From assembly GCA_963677625.2 (NCBI GenBank), contig CAXXSW010000007.1, positions 868,001 through 932,000 of the forward strand: 64,000 nt of DNA. The letters are read 5' to 3'. The first letter of the stretch is position 1; each line of letters begins with the position of its first letter. The notes beneath the pieces are model-generated. The model had not been told where the DNA came from and ran no database searches. It saw only the letters and a list, made by a program, of their open reading frames with translations. This DNA comes from UBA1351 sp963677625. Lineage in GTDB: Bacteria; Bacillota; Clostridia; Lachnospirales; Vallitaleaceae. Shown here piece after piece: positions 9,037 through 18,112 of the stretch. Position numbers and translations under genes: made by a program.

Positions 9037-9779
9037 TTTCAATTGTAATACCAACTTATGGACGACAAGAGAATATTCGTAAAAACATTCAGCTGCTAAA
9101 GAAGTTGGATCAAGCAGGTATTATTTATGAGGTCATTTTTGTTGATGATGCGAGTCCTGATAAGACTAGTCAGGTGATAAAAGAAGTCTGTAATGACCAT
9201 CTTCATGTTAAAGGGATTATTATGGCAAAAAATGTGGGACAGCAAAATGCTACTCTTGCAGGTATTCGGATGGCCGAATACCCTTATATTGTAACTTTAG
9301 ATGATGATTTAAGCTATGATCCCCAGTCGATTATAGCTCTTTTTCATGAGATGAATAAAGGTTATGAAGTGGTTTATGGAGTTCCTGTGGATAAACATGA
9401 TGAAACACATAGGAAGCTGGGGACAATGGCTAAAGAACTTCTTTTTTATCTATTTCTTGGCAAACCACCAGGTCTTCGATTGACCAGCTTCCGGATTATG
9501 GAGCGGCGTGTTGCTGATTATCTTTGTGAAGACTCCCGGTCTAAGGTTTATCTATCGGCCTGTATTTTAAAACACACTAGGAAAATTGGTAACCTGCCCG
9601 TACATCGTTTGACAAAAGGTGATCCCTCCAACTATACTGTATGGAAGTTAGCAAGATTGATGGGTCAGATCATTGTAGGTTATACATGGGTTCGGTATTT
9701 ATTTTTTTTCCGTAAGCCTGTCGATCAATACGAAATAAAGGAGATTTACCATGAAACTTCTGGTTCTGGGCGGATCTAA
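9033..9779 (+). CDS. GT2 family glycosyltransferase (ArnC/DPM-like)
   Basis: A 248-residue family-2 glycosyltransferase: SIVIPTYGR start, VDDASPD (nucleotide binding), and the metal-binding acidic motif in TLDDDLSYDP. It resembles the catalytic domain of polyprenyl-phosphate sugar transferases such as ArnC and dolichol-phosphate mannosyltransferase, but lacks clear C-terminal membrane helices. Starts within the aminotransferase stop codon, and its 3' end overlaps the next gene by 29 bp. Likely moves the amino sugar onto undecaprenyl phosphate; a protein or glycolipid acceptor is an alternative. Confidence 0.88.
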   Translation: MISIVIPTYGRQENIRKNIQLLKKLDQAGIIYEVIFVDDASPDKTSQVIKEVCNDHLHVKGIIMAKNVGQQNATLAGIRMAEYPYIVTLDDDLSYDPQSIIALFHEMNKGYEVVYGVPVDKHDETHRKLGTMAKELLFYLFLGKPPGLRLTSFRIMERRVADYLCEDSRSKVYLSACILKHTRKIGNLPVHRLTKGDPSNYTVWKLARLMGQIIVGYTWVRYLFFFRKPVDQYEIKEIYHETSGSGRI

Positions 9780-11058
9780 AGCACAAAGACAGTGTATTGA
9801 TGAAGCGCATGAAGATGGTCATCAAGTCGTCGTTTGCGATTACCTACCGACATCTATTGGACACAATTTAGGAGATGAAAGTTATCTTGTATCGACTTTC
9901 GATGAGAAGGGAGTCTGTCAAGTGGCAAAAGAATCTGGTGTTCATGGAATTATGACCATGGGAACGGATCAACCGGTATACACTGGGGCATATGTCAGCC
10001 ATAAGTTAGGACTACCTTATTTGCTTTCTCTAGAAACAGCGCTTGGAGTAACTAATAAAAAGACTATGAAAGCTATCTTTGATACATATGATATTCCTAC
10101 GGTTAAATACGAATTAATAGATATACCTAAGCTTGATGCTATGATGAAGGAGCGTACCCAGGGACTGGACCTACAGTTTCCGATAGTTATGAAACCAGTG
10201 GATTCACAGGGGCAAAGAGGTATCTTTTATCTGGAGGATTTAGCAGGCATCAGAGACCATATTGAGGAGACTTTTTCCTATAGCCGCAAGGATCAGGTTC
10301 TAATTGAGGAATATTATGCTCATGATGAAGTGACCTTCAGCGGTTGGGTCATGGGAGGGAAGTTGTATCCTCTTATACTTTCGGACAGGGTGACTTTTCA
10401 GGATAAAGGTCAGCTTGGTATCTGTCTTTCCCATGAATGGCCATCCAAATACTTTAAGGATTATGGCCAAGAGATTATTGGCTTGTCTGAAAGAATTGTT
10501 AAGGCTTTTAAGATTGAGGAAGGTCCTGTCTACTTTCAGTTTCTCATAGGTAATCAAGGGGTTAAAGTCAATGAGATTGCTGCACGGATTGGTGGTGCTT
10601 ATGAAGGCTTTTTTATACCGGAGGTTACAGGGTTTTCAATTGTTAAGGCTCAGATCAATGCACAATTAGGTTTGGCATATGATGATGAAGCCTTGATGAA
10701 TTATGATATAAATGAAGACCATAAACATATATCTGTTCAACTTTTTTTTGTAGAAGCATGTAAGATAGGGAAGATGCCTGATGAAAGTCAGGTCTTGGAA
10801 AGGGAAGGAGTCCTTGCTTGTGGCTTTCATGTTCATAAAGGGGGGCAGACTCCAGTTATTCAAAATGCTACAGCCAGAGGTGGTTATATAATTTTGGAAG
10901 GAAGCAATCGCAAGGAGTTGGAAGAAAGGATTCATAGACTCTATGATTGGTTTAGGATTGAAGATGAGGAAGGAAGGAATCGGTTGATTCATACGGATTA
11001 TGATGCTTATGGAAGGTCTTATTTTCACAAGTCCTATCCTCATCAAGAAGATTTTTGA
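9751..11058 (+). CDS. ATP-grasp domain ligase
   Basis: A 435-residue ATP-grasp enzyme. The N-terminal pre-ATP-grasp domain starts with LVLGGSKAQRQ. The central ATP-grasp domain includes FPIVMKPVDSQGQRG (ATP-binding lysine) and the metal-binding NEIAARIGG. A C-terminal lid domain follows. It resembles carbamoyl-phosphate-synthase-type and amino-acid-ligase members. AAAGGAG precedes ATG 9751 inside the end of the GT2 gene, a tight operon. Inferred role: attaching an amino acid or other acyl group to the amino sugar made by the upstream aminotransferase. Substrates are unknown. Confidence 0.85.
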   Translation: MKLLVLGGSKAQRQCIDEAHEDGHQVVVCDYLPTSIGHNLGDESYLVSTFDEKGVCQVAKESGVHGIMTMGTDQPVYTGAYVSHKLGLPYLLSLETALGVTNKKTMKAIFDTYDIPTVKYELIDIPKLDAMMKERTQGLDLQFPIVMKPVDSQGQRGIFYLEDLAGIRDHIEETFSYSRKDQVLIEEYYAHDEVTFSGWVMGGKLYPLILSDRVTFQDKGQLGICLSHEWPSKYFKDYGQEIIGLSERIVKAFKIEEGPVYFQFLIGNQGVKVNEIAARIGGAYEGFFIPEVTGFSIVKAQINAQLGLAYDDEALMNYDINEDHKHISVQLFFVEACKIGKMPDESQVLEREGVLACGFHVHKGGQTPVIQNATARGGYIILEGSNRKELEERIHRLYDWFRIEDEEGRNRLIHTDYDAYGRSYFHKSYPHQEDF

Positions 11059-11120
11059 TAGGACGGTTTCTAAGAATGTTGAAATTTCTTCTAAAAATGA
11101 TGATTATTGAGAGGTTTACA

Positions 11121-12071
11121 ATGAATAAGACTGATAAAGTAAATACTTGGATAAAAGGATTTGTAATCTGTTTTCTTGGGACTTTACTTATGGCAGGATG
11201 CGGATCAGAAAATAAAAAAATTATTGTTGCAGACCAGTATGGAATTGCTTATGCACCTCTAACCTTAATGAAGGAAGAAGGAATACTTGAAGAGTTACTT
11301 GGTGACTCCTATGAAGTGGAATGGGTGAAGTTAGCCAATATGGCTGCCATAAGGGAGGCTATGGTTGCTGATAGTTTAGATGTTGGATTTATGGGAATTC
11401 CTCCTTTTTTGATTGGCGTAGATAACGGCATGGAATGGAAAATGTTTAGTGGGTTATCCGAATCTCCTTTAGGTCTAGTTGTTAATGATCCTGAAATTAC
11501 CAGCCTAGAAGACTTGCTGGGAAATGGAAAGATAGCCTTGCCTCAGCCTGGGTCAATTCAGCATATTCTTTTGAGTATGACAGCAAAAGAGGTGCTAGGA
11601 GATGCAAAAGCGTTTGATAAACAACTGGTTTCTATGAAACATCCAGATGGGATGATGGCTCTTCTTAATAACGAGGATGTTACAGGTCATTATACATCTC
11701 CCCCTTATCTTTTCCAGGAACTGGATCAAGAGGGAACCCATCTTTTGATTCAGGGAAAAGATGGAACCAAAGGAGCTTTTACCTTTATTGTCGGTGTGTG
11801 TAGACAATCTTTTTATGAGGACGCGGCATATGAGTCTTTTCAAGAGGCTCTTCTTAAGAGTATAGATTTGATTAATGGTCGAGATGAGCAAGCTATAAAA
11901 TTGCTGGCAGAAGCCTATGAGCTTGATGTGGAAACACTTCTTGATTATATGGGTAGACAAGGCATGTCATATGGTAGAGAAATAAAAGGTTTAGACCAGT
12001 TTATGGATTTTATGGTGGAAGAAGCATATATTAAGGAGCATTATGAGGAAGACCAGGTTATTTGGAAATGA
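11121..12071 (+). CDS. ABC transporter substrate-binding lipoprotein (SsuA/TauA/NMT1-like)
   Basis: A 316-residue secreted lipoprotein: signal peptide with lipobox LMAG-C, then an NMT1/SsuA-type binding fold (IIVADQYGIAYAPLTLMKEE, VGFMGIPPFLIG). This family binds sulfonates, nitrate, or thiamine precursors. ATG 11121 is chosen because the signal peptide starts there and GAGAGG precedes it; the longer open frame would add 22 residues ahead of the signal. It lies 62 bp after the ATP-grasp gene and its 3' end overlaps the permease gene by 29 bp. No ATPase gene follows. Confidence 0.88.
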   Translation: MNKTDKVNTWIKGFVICFLGTLLMAGCGSENKKIIVADQYGIAYAPLTLMKEEGILEELLGDSYEVEWVKLANMAAIREAMVADSLDVGFMGIPPFLIGVDNGMEWKMFSGLSESPLGLVVNDPEITSLEDLLGNGKIALPQPGSIQHILLSMTAKEVLGDAKAFDKQLVSMKHPDGMMALLNNEDVTGHYTSPPYLFQELDQEGTHLLIQGKDGTKGAFTFIVGVCRQSFYEDAAYESFQEALLKSIDLINGRDEQAIKLLAEAYELDVETLLDYMGRQGMSYGREIKGLDQFMDFMVEEAYIKEHYEEDQVIWK

Positions 12072-12816
12072 TAATTTCATAAAAATATTTTGGCTTTTAA
12101 TTTTGGTCGGTTTATGGGAGCTTGTACCTTGGCTTGGCTGGATCAGTCCCTTGGTATTGCCTAGATTTTCGGTCGTTCTAGAAGCTATGTTGAGAGGTTT
12201 GCTGAAGGGACAGCTTATTTTACAGTTAGGACAATCCGTGCTGATTATTATAGTAGGTCTAGCTTTTGGTTGTTTTTTGGGCCTTGTTTTTAGCTATTTG
12301 GGATATTTTCATCCTGTGATAAATGGTCTTCTTGAAGTTTTATCAGCTATTTTGCATCCCCTACCTGGAATTGCCCTTTTACCGGTAATAATTCTGTGGT
12401 TTGGAGTTGGATTTGACGCTGTTTTTATGGTTATTCTTCATGCTGTTATCTGGTCTTTTTATCTGAATATGCGGTTAGGATATGATATGATTCCCATATC
12501 ATTAAAAGAAGCAGCAAGAAATAACGGTGCCAGTAACTGGCAGCTCTTTATTTATGTTTTGTTGCCAGGAGCGAAAGAGACCATGTATACAGGGCTTAGA
12601 ATTGGCTGGTCTAGAGGATGGAGAGGCTTGATTAGTGCAGAAATGATTTTTGGTGCTATTTCTTCTCTTGGGGGAATCGGTTGGTTTATGTTTGAACGAC
12701 GAGCCTTTGGAGATACGGTTGGGACTTATACAGGTATTCTTTTAGTGGCCTTGGTTGGCGTTATTGTTGAGCAGGTCTTTAAGCAAGAAGGGCAAGAGAC
12801 TGTGTCAAAAGTGTAA
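12043..12816 (+). CDS. ABC transporter permease (SsuC/TauC-like)
   Basis: A 257-residue inner-membrane permease with six predicted hydrophobic segments. The cytoplasmic EAA loop (SLKEAARNNGASNWQLFIYVLLPGA) is where the ATPase docks. AAGGAG lies four bases before ATG 12043 within the end of the binding-protein gene. Sulfonate, taurine and nitrate systems have this subunit type. The usual third gene, the ATPase, is absent: the next gene is convergent. The ATPase must be supplied from elsewhere if the transporter works. Confidence 0.88.
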   Translation: MRKTRLFGNDNFIKIFWLLILVGLWELVPWLGWISPLVLPRFSVVLEAMLRGLLKGQLILQLGQSVLIIIVGLAFGCFLGLVFSYLGYFHPVINGLLEVLSAILHPLPGIALLPVIILWFGVGFDAVFMVILHAVIWSFYLNMRLGYDMIPISLKEAARNNGASNWQLFIYVLLPGAKETMYTGLRIGWSRGWRGLISAEMIFGAISSLGGIGWFMFERRAFGDTVGTYTGILLVALVGVIVEQVFKQEGQETVSKV

Positions 12817-12880
12817 GAAATACTAATGTGGAACACATTTTAAAAGCTTTTGATTAGGGCTTCAACTACTGGCCTAGTTG

Positions 12881-14479
12881 TTATTCATGAATGACTTCAT
12901 AAATAAATATTTTCCAGGGATAATCTCCCATATAGCGGATGATACGGCTACCATAGAAGGCATCTTCAAAAGATGCTTTTAAGGTGGTATTTTTTTGGAG
13001 AAATTGATTCAGTTCATAGTAATAATCATCATCTCCATAGAGAATAGTCCACATAGGATTTCGGTGGATATAGTCATATTCTTCGTAGTAAATAATGGTA
13101 TTTATACCTCTGTCTTTGATATAGTCAGATATGGATTGATCACCTAAAAAGGCTATATTTCTTATATCATAAAAGACTTGATCTTTAAAAACAAAGCCGC
13201 TGCTTAGGTTGCCTAGTATGATGGCATTTTCAGGAATTGCAGTACGAAGTTGATCTTGGTACCTGTTGTAGTCACTACCTGCTATGGCTTGATAATCTTC
13301 GTATACCACTTTTATGTTTAGGAGGATAAAAAATATTAAGATAAGGCTTATTAGACTAGATGGTAATGAAAGGCTTAATTTGAGGAAAGAGATCTCTTTC
13401 TTTGGCAAATAGTCTTTTAGTGACACAAGAGACTGTCCTGTTAGTAATAAAAGAATGAAGACAAGAAATACAATAGATGTTGTATTGTATCTTCCGATTA
13501 TAAAAAGAGCTATGTTAAAGGCAACCGTCATCAGGGCTAGGTTAAAGGGCCAAGAGGATAGATAGTTGATAATATCCTTTTTGTAGCTTCTTCTAATTAT
13601 AAGTGTAAAAGGTATGATTGCTATGTGTAAAAGGACTAATGAGTAGCCAATAATCAGTATGTAATTAATATTTGGAATATAATAGGTTCCAGTAATCTGA
13701 TAAAAAACTTTCAGATAAAAGTCTCTGAAGTTCATCAGTCTGGATACCGGGCCAGCATCAACGCCAAGGGTTTGGCCGTATTGGAAGTATTCACTTATAA
13801 AATTGGGGTTCATGATAAGGCTTATACCAGCAAAGATAAGAGCAAAAAAACCGATAGTTAGGATAAAGTGTATCAATCTTTTGAGGCTGAGTTTCTTGAT
13901 GAGTGTGTCCTTGAGTATAAGTATACCCACCATAGCAGCAATAATGAAACTGTTTGGGTGAATACCTATAGAAAGACCTAGGGTTAGACCAAGGCCAAGT
14001 ACCTTGTTATTATCTTCTTGGTAGAGGAAGATACACAACATAAGTAATGTAATCAGAACCATTTCCTGACGGGCAAAATGACTGGCATAGATGATTTGTA
14101 TATGGCTTGTTATGAAAATCAGTATTAATAGGTTAAGGATTTTCTTTTCATTATTCTGGTCAAGCCATAAATAAAGAATGATTATGGTGGCAAGAAGAGC
14201 GATAAAGCTTAAGATTCTTACTGAAAATATAGTGTAGCCAAAAAGACTTATTAGAGGCATCTGTAAACCATGATAAAAAACCTTAATGAGGTGAGGTGTT
14301 CGGGGCATAAGGTCGAAAAAAGACTCGGTGGTAAAAACACTGCCTTTTGCCATCATTGAGTGGGTTAGTCCGGCTAGCCAGGCTTCATCAGAATGTACTA
14401 AAGGGAATGTGCTTAGGGTAGTCAGGCTAAGTCCTCCATATAGAATTGTGTATAGGATAAAGGATATATGTTTTTTCAT
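12881..14479 (-). CDS. GT39/ArnT-like membrane glycosyltransferase
   Basis: A 532-residue polytopic protein with about 11-12 hydrophobic segments and the acidic motif HSDEAWLAG in the first extracytoplasmic loop. This is the catalytic pattern of PMT/ArnT-type enzymes, which take a sugar from a polyprenyl-phosphate carrier outside the membrane. The C-terminal 120 residues form an extracytoplasmic domain. It is convergent with the aminotransferase-GT2-ATP-grasp set and 64 bp from it. Inferred: final transfer of the lipid-linked sugar to a surface acceptor. Acceptor and sugar are unknown. Confidence 0.82.
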   Translation of the reverse strand: MKKHISFILYTILYGGLSLTTLSTFPLVHSDEAWLAGLTHSMMAKGSVFTTESFFDLMPRTPHLIKVFYHGLQMPLISLFGYTIFSVRILSFIALLATIIILYLWLDQNNEKKILNLLILIFITSHIQIIYASHFARQEMVLITLLMLCIFLYQEDNNKVLGLGLTLGLSIGIHPNSFIIAAMVGILILKDTLIKKLSLKRLIHFILTIGFFALIFAGISLIMNPNFISEYFQYGQTLGVDAGPVSRLMNFRDFYLKVFYQITGTYYIPNINYILIIGYSLVLLHIAIIPFTLIIRRSYKKDIINYLSSWPFNLALMTVAFNIALFIIGRYNTTSIVFLVFILLLLTGQSLVSLKDYLPKKEISFLKLSLSLPSSLISLILIFFILLNIKVVYEDYQAIAGSDYNRYQDQLRTAIPENAIILGNLSSGFVFKDQVFYDIRNIAFLGDQSISDYIKDRGINTIIYYEEYDYIHRNPMWTILYGDDDYYYELNQFLQKNTTLKASFEDAFYGSRIIRYMGDYPWKIFIYEVIHE

Positions 14480-14884
14480 GGCTCTCTTTCGTTAGATATT
14501 TATCAATGTTTTTATAACTTTTATTATATTTTTTTGACTTAAGCTTAATATAAAGCTAAGTTGAAATTTTTGCAAGTAGATAAGAGAATGTATCTAATTA
14601 TCTTAATAATACAATTTAGACAAAATTATACCAGTTAATAATAATTATTTATTAAATTAGTTATAAGTTAGTCAAATAGTACATAAGTATTTCTTATGAC
14701 CACAGAGACGACTTGTCCTTTATAATAGATATATAAGTGATTGTTGTTGCGAAGTAATTCCCAAGATTGCGTTTTTTTTAACAATCTTTCACTTTGAGGC
14801 TAGTCATATCCTCGGTTTATTGTGTACTCTTATGTATTGGTATACCTTGGTTATGAATTGTCTATGCATCCTAGGAGGTATCAC
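14480..14884. other. Divergent intergenic region, 405 bp
   Basis: Very AT-rich spacer between the GT39 gene (minus) and the first rhodanese gene (plus). A -10-like TATAAT occurs at 14721-14726 on the plus strand without a good -35. A minus-strand TATAAT-like element lies near 14520-14530. AAGATTG (14763-14769) and CAATCTT (14782-14788) can pair around a T-rich loop. No gene is visible. Confidence 0.5.
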
Positions 14885-15802
14885 ATGAAATCAATGATAG
14901 GGAAAGTTTCAGCACTGATCGTGCTGCTTTTAATGTCACTGTTTTTTGTTGCATGTAATGCGACAGAATATAAGGATAGTGATCGAATTATTGAGGCAGC
15001 TGATCTGGTTGATTTGCTTTCTGACAGTAATACGGTTGTTATCGATGCAAGATCTGAAGAAGATTATAACAAGGGACATTTGGCAGGTGCAGTTAATCTA
15101 CCATCATCACTGCTAACTGTTTCAGATCCTGTAAATGGAACAATTGCACCAAAAGGAACTATTGAAGAAGTTCTTGGCGCTCATGGCATCAGTGCTGACT
15201 CCAACGTGTTTATATATGATAATGCCGGTGGTGTTCATGCTGCTAGAATATGGTGGGTAATGAAGGTTTATGGTCATGAAAATGTAAAGGTAATCAATGG
15301 TGGTGAAACAGCTATTGCATCCTTAAATGGAAAAGGATTGACATTGACTGTAGATGAAACTTCAATTACACCTGTAACTTATACTGCAAAAGATGCAGAT
15401 ACGTCTATGATTGCCACCCTTGAAGATGTTCTTGATGTCGTAGAGAATGGTAAAGAAGTATGTATTCTTGATGTCCGTTCAGCAGCAGAATATGATGAAG
15501 GAGCCATTCCGGGAGCTATATTATATCCACATACCAAGAACCTTTATGCTGATGGTACCTTTAAATCAGCCAGAGATATTGGTCTTGATTATAAGGATTT
15601 AGGCATTGAAAAAGATGAACCAGTTATTCTTTATTGCAAGTCATCTTTTAGAGCGACACAAACTTTATTGGTACTTGAAGAGGCTGGATATACTAATCTT
15701 AAAGTCTATGATGGAGCTTGGTTGGAATATTCAACTAAAGATGTGCCAAAAGAAGAAAAGACAGAAGAAAAAGTAACACCTAGTGCTGGTGATGGGTCAT
15801 AA
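14885..15802 (+). CDS. Secreted two-domain rhodanese lipoprotein (sulfurtransferase)
   Basis: A 305-residue lipoprotein: signal peptide with lipobox FFVA-C24, then two rhodanese domains. The N-terminal one (about 35-150) is inactive, with Asp112 (YDNAGG) at the catalytic position. The C-terminal one (about 175-290) has the active-site loop YCKSSFRA with Cys251. This inactive/active pairing is that of thiosulfate sulfurtransferases (SseA/TST type). The tail is rich in Lys, Glu and Thr. ATG 14885 follows AGGAGG by six bases; the longer frame is rejected because it would bury the signal peptide. Probably handles thiosulfate or sulfane sulfur outside the membrane, in line with the transporter locus about 8 kb upstream. 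Confidence 0.9.
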   Translation: MKSMIGKVSALIVLLLMSLFFVACNATEYKDSDRIIEAADLVDLLSDSNTVVIDARSEEDYNKGHLAGAVNLPSSLLTVSDPVNGTIAPKGTIEEVLGAHGISADSNVFIYDNAGGVHAARIWWVMKVYGHENVKVINGGETAIASLNGKGLTLTVDETSITPVTYTAKDADTSMIATLEDVLDVVENGKEVCILDVRSAAEYDEGAIPGAILYPHTKNLYADGTFKSARDIGLDYKDLGIEKDEPVILYCKSSFRATQTLLVLEEAGYTNLKVYDGAWLEYSTKDVPKEEKTEEKVTPSAGDGS

Positions 15803-15898
15803 GATGGACCTGCTTAGCGTTAGAGTTACATACTAAATGGTTACAATACGTACACTTTACTGGTGTATCAAGATAATAGGGTTTAAGCGGAGGATTCC

Positions 15899-17785
15899 AT
15901 GAAGAATTTGAAGAAAATATCAAGCATCCTGTTGATTTTAACACTTGTTTTATCATTAGCTGCCTGTGGTGAAAAGGAAAAAGAGACTGCATCAATGGAT
16001 TTGACTGAAGATAATTCCAAAGCAAGTGAAGAAACAACAGATAAAGGACAGGAAGAAACAACTAGTGAAGAAACAACTAATGAAGAGACTAAAGTAGATG
16101 CTACAGAAGATACTTCAGAAGAAGTGACAGATCAAGCTACTGAAGTTAATGGAGTTGAAGCAGCAATAAGAGCAGCTTTTGCAAATCTCCCAGACCACAT
16201 ATATAAAATTGGTCAGGTTGATTTCTTAGATAAAGTTCTTGCAGGTGATGATATGGTTATTATTGATATCCGTTCAGCTGATGCCTATGCTGCAGGTCAT
16301 GTTAAAGGTGCTATCAGCATGCCATGGGGCGGAACTGCTATTAGTGATAACATGAAATATATTCCACAGGATAAAGAAGTTTTCATCTATTGTGTATCCG
16401 GACAAACAGCAGGACAAACAGTCTTGTTAATGAATGCAGCTGGTATCAATGCTAGAAGCGTTAATTTGGGTTATAAGTTTGGTATCGCAACAACTGAAGG
16501 TTATGAAGATATCATTAACGAAACGACTGAAAATCCAGTTGGTACAACTGAGTATCCAATTGAGGCAGATATGCAGGCGGCTCTTGATGCCTATTATGCA
16601 GGTCTTACAGATGTAAAAGGTACAACTTATACTAATTACAAGGTTTCGGAAGATGATCTTCTTGCTATGATGGAAGGAAAGGAAGATTTTTATCTTCTTT
16701 CAATTAGAAAAGCAGATGATTATGCAGCTGGTCATATTGAGGGTGCTGTAAATGTTCCTTATGGAGCGACAATGCTTGAAAATCTAGGTTCAGTACCTAT
16801 GGACAAAAAAGTTGTAGTCTATTGCTATTCAGGCCAAACAGCAGGTCAAGCGACTGCAGCTATGAGAATGCTTGGTTACGATGCAGTATCATTAAATGGT
16901 GGTATGGGTGTTGGAGCTAATGCACCAATTGGTTGGACAAATAAAGAATATCCAGTAATTAGTGAAAGTGCTGTTGAAACAGGTACTGCTGCATATTTTG
17001 CAGGTATGCCAGAACATATCTATAAAATTGGACAAGAAGATTTTGTAAATAAAGTTCTTGCAGGCGATGACATGGTTATTATCGATATTCGTTCTGCTGC
17101 TGCATACGAAGAAAGCCATGTTAAAGGCGCAATTAGCCTTCCATGGGGTGGTACAGCAATCAGTGACAACCTTAAGTATATTCCACAAGATAAAGAAGTT
17201 TTTATCTATTGTGTATCTGGTCAAACTGCCGGACAAACGGTTATGGCTATGAATCTTGCAGGAATCAATGCTAGAAGTGTTAACCTTGGATTTAAATTTG
17301 GTATTTCAACAGTTGAAGGTGTAGATGCAGTTCTTGAAACTGAAGTAAACTCAATAGGAACTAATGAATATGCCATTGATCCTGAAATTCAAGCAGCCTT
17401 GGATGCTTATTATGCTGGTCTTGCTGATGTTTCAGAGACGACTTATAAGAACTACAAGATATCAGAAGAAGCTCTTGAAAGTAAAATGGCTAATGGCGAT
17501 GACTTTTACCTACTGTCAATCCGTCAACCAGATGCTTATGCAGAAGGACATATTGAGGGTGCAGTTAATATTCCTTGGGGTAGCGATATGTTAACACAAA
17601 TCGTTGAAACAGTTCCAAGGGATAAAGATATTGTAGTATACTGTTACTCAGGTCAAACAGCTGGTCAAACAGTTGCCGCTATGAGACTTCTTGGTTATAA
17701 TGCAGTATCATTGAATGGTGGTATGGGCGTTGGAGCTAATGCACCAATTGGTTGGACAAATTACGGTGGAACTGTCGTTCAATAA
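15899..17785 (+). CDS. Secreted four-domain rhodanese lipoprotein
   Basis: A 628-residue lipoprotein: lipobox LSLAA-C23, a Glu/Thr-rich linker to about residue 85, then four rhodanese domains in an A-B-A'-B' order. Catalytic cysteines are at 165 and 438 (YCVSGQTAGQT) and at 309 and 582 (YCYSGQTAGQ). The repeat period is 273 residues, so a two-domain unit has been duplicated. Unlike the neighbouring two-domain protein, all four domains keep the catalytic cysteine. The A domains share IIDIRSA; the B domains share LNGGMGVGANAPIGW. GCGGAGG precedes ATG 15899; the gene lies 96 bp after the first rhodanese gene, so the two may be cotranscribed. Likely extracellular sulfur transfer or polysulfide handling. 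Confidence 0.9.
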   Translation: MKNLKKISSILLILTLVLSLAACGEKEKETASMDLTEDNSKASEETTDKGQEETTSEETTNEETKVDATEDTSEEVTDQATEVNGVEAAIRAAFANLPDHIYKIGQVDFLDKVLAGDDMVIIDIRSADAYAAGHVKGAISMPWGGTAISDNMKYIPQDKEVFIYCVSGQTAGQTVLLMNAAGINARSVNLGYKFGIATTEGYEDIINETTENPVGTTEYPIEADMQAALDAYYAGLTDVKGTTYTNYKVSEDDLLAMMEGKEDFYLLSIRKADDYAAGHIEGAVNVPYGATMLENLGSVPMDKKVVVYCYSGQTAGQATAAMRMLGYDAVSLNGGMGVGANAPIGWTNKEYPVISESAVETGTAAYFAGMPEHIYKIGQEDFVNKVLAGDDMVIIDIRSAAAYEESHVKGAISLPWGGTAISDNLKYIPQDKEVFIYCVSGQTAGQTVMAMNLAGINARSVNLGFKFGISTVEGVDAVLETEVNSIGTNEYAIDPEIQAALDAYYAGLADVSETTYKNYKISEEALESKMANGDDFYLLSIRQPDAYAEGHIEGAVNIPWGSDMLTQIVETVPRDKDIVVYCYSGQTAGQTVAAMRLLGYNAVSLNGGMGVGANAPIGWTNYGGTVVQ

Positions 17786-17862
17786 GCTTAGATATATAGA
17801 CCTAAGTGAGAAAAAATAGATTGATCCACATGTAGAAAACATTATATATTAACAAATATGAG

Positions 17863-17898
17863 AAGCTTTGCCTGAAAGTTATAGGCAAAGCTTTTTTA
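17863..17898 (+). terminator. Terminator after the rhodanese genes
   Basis: AAGCTTTGCCT / AGGCAAAGCTT stem with a 9-base loop and six T residues, 78 bp beyond the stop codon at 17785. Confidence 0.9.
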
Positions 17899-18009
17899 CA
17901 CCTTTATATGGATGGGGTATAATGAAATAAGAGAGATATAAAATTAGATTTTTTTTATGGTATACTTAACAAGTAAAGATTTGAATATGATTAAATAAAT
18001 GGAGGCTGT

Positions 18010-18036
18010 ATGAGAAAAGAATTGAAAATTGCGTAG
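18010..18036 (+). CDS. Leader peptide 1 (8 codons)
   Basis: GGAGG at 18001-18005, four-base spacing, ATG at 18010, then MRKELKIA and TAG. The stop codon lies in the 5' arm of a hairpin (18029-18051). A second ORF of the same length and layout precedes the DUF1062 gene 0.6 kb downstream, which argues that both are real. It looks like a translated leader that senses ribosome position; the inducing condition is unknown. No match to a known leader is claimed. Confidence 0.55.
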   Translation: MRKELKIA

Positions 18037-18073
18037 CAGAGGCTATTGCAAATAAATGAAGAGGGTAATGGCC
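18029..18073 (+). promoter_or_regulatory. Candidate attenuator hairpins upstream of the CD3324-family gene
   Basis: First stem TTGCGTAGC with GCTATTGCAA around loop AGAG (one bulged T), formed by the end of the leader ORF. Alternatively GGCTATT (18041-18047) can pair with AATGGCC (18067-18073, one G-U). The mutually exclusive stems resemble translation-coupled attenuation. Confidence 0.5.
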
Positions 18074-18112
18074 TTTGCGAATCCTAAAATAAGATATGTT
18101 AGGAGGCGTAAA

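Noticed and set aside
16892..17236. Minus-strand 114-codon frame inside the four-domain rhodanese gene
   Set aside because: Antisense artefact of a repeated coding sequence; no start signals.
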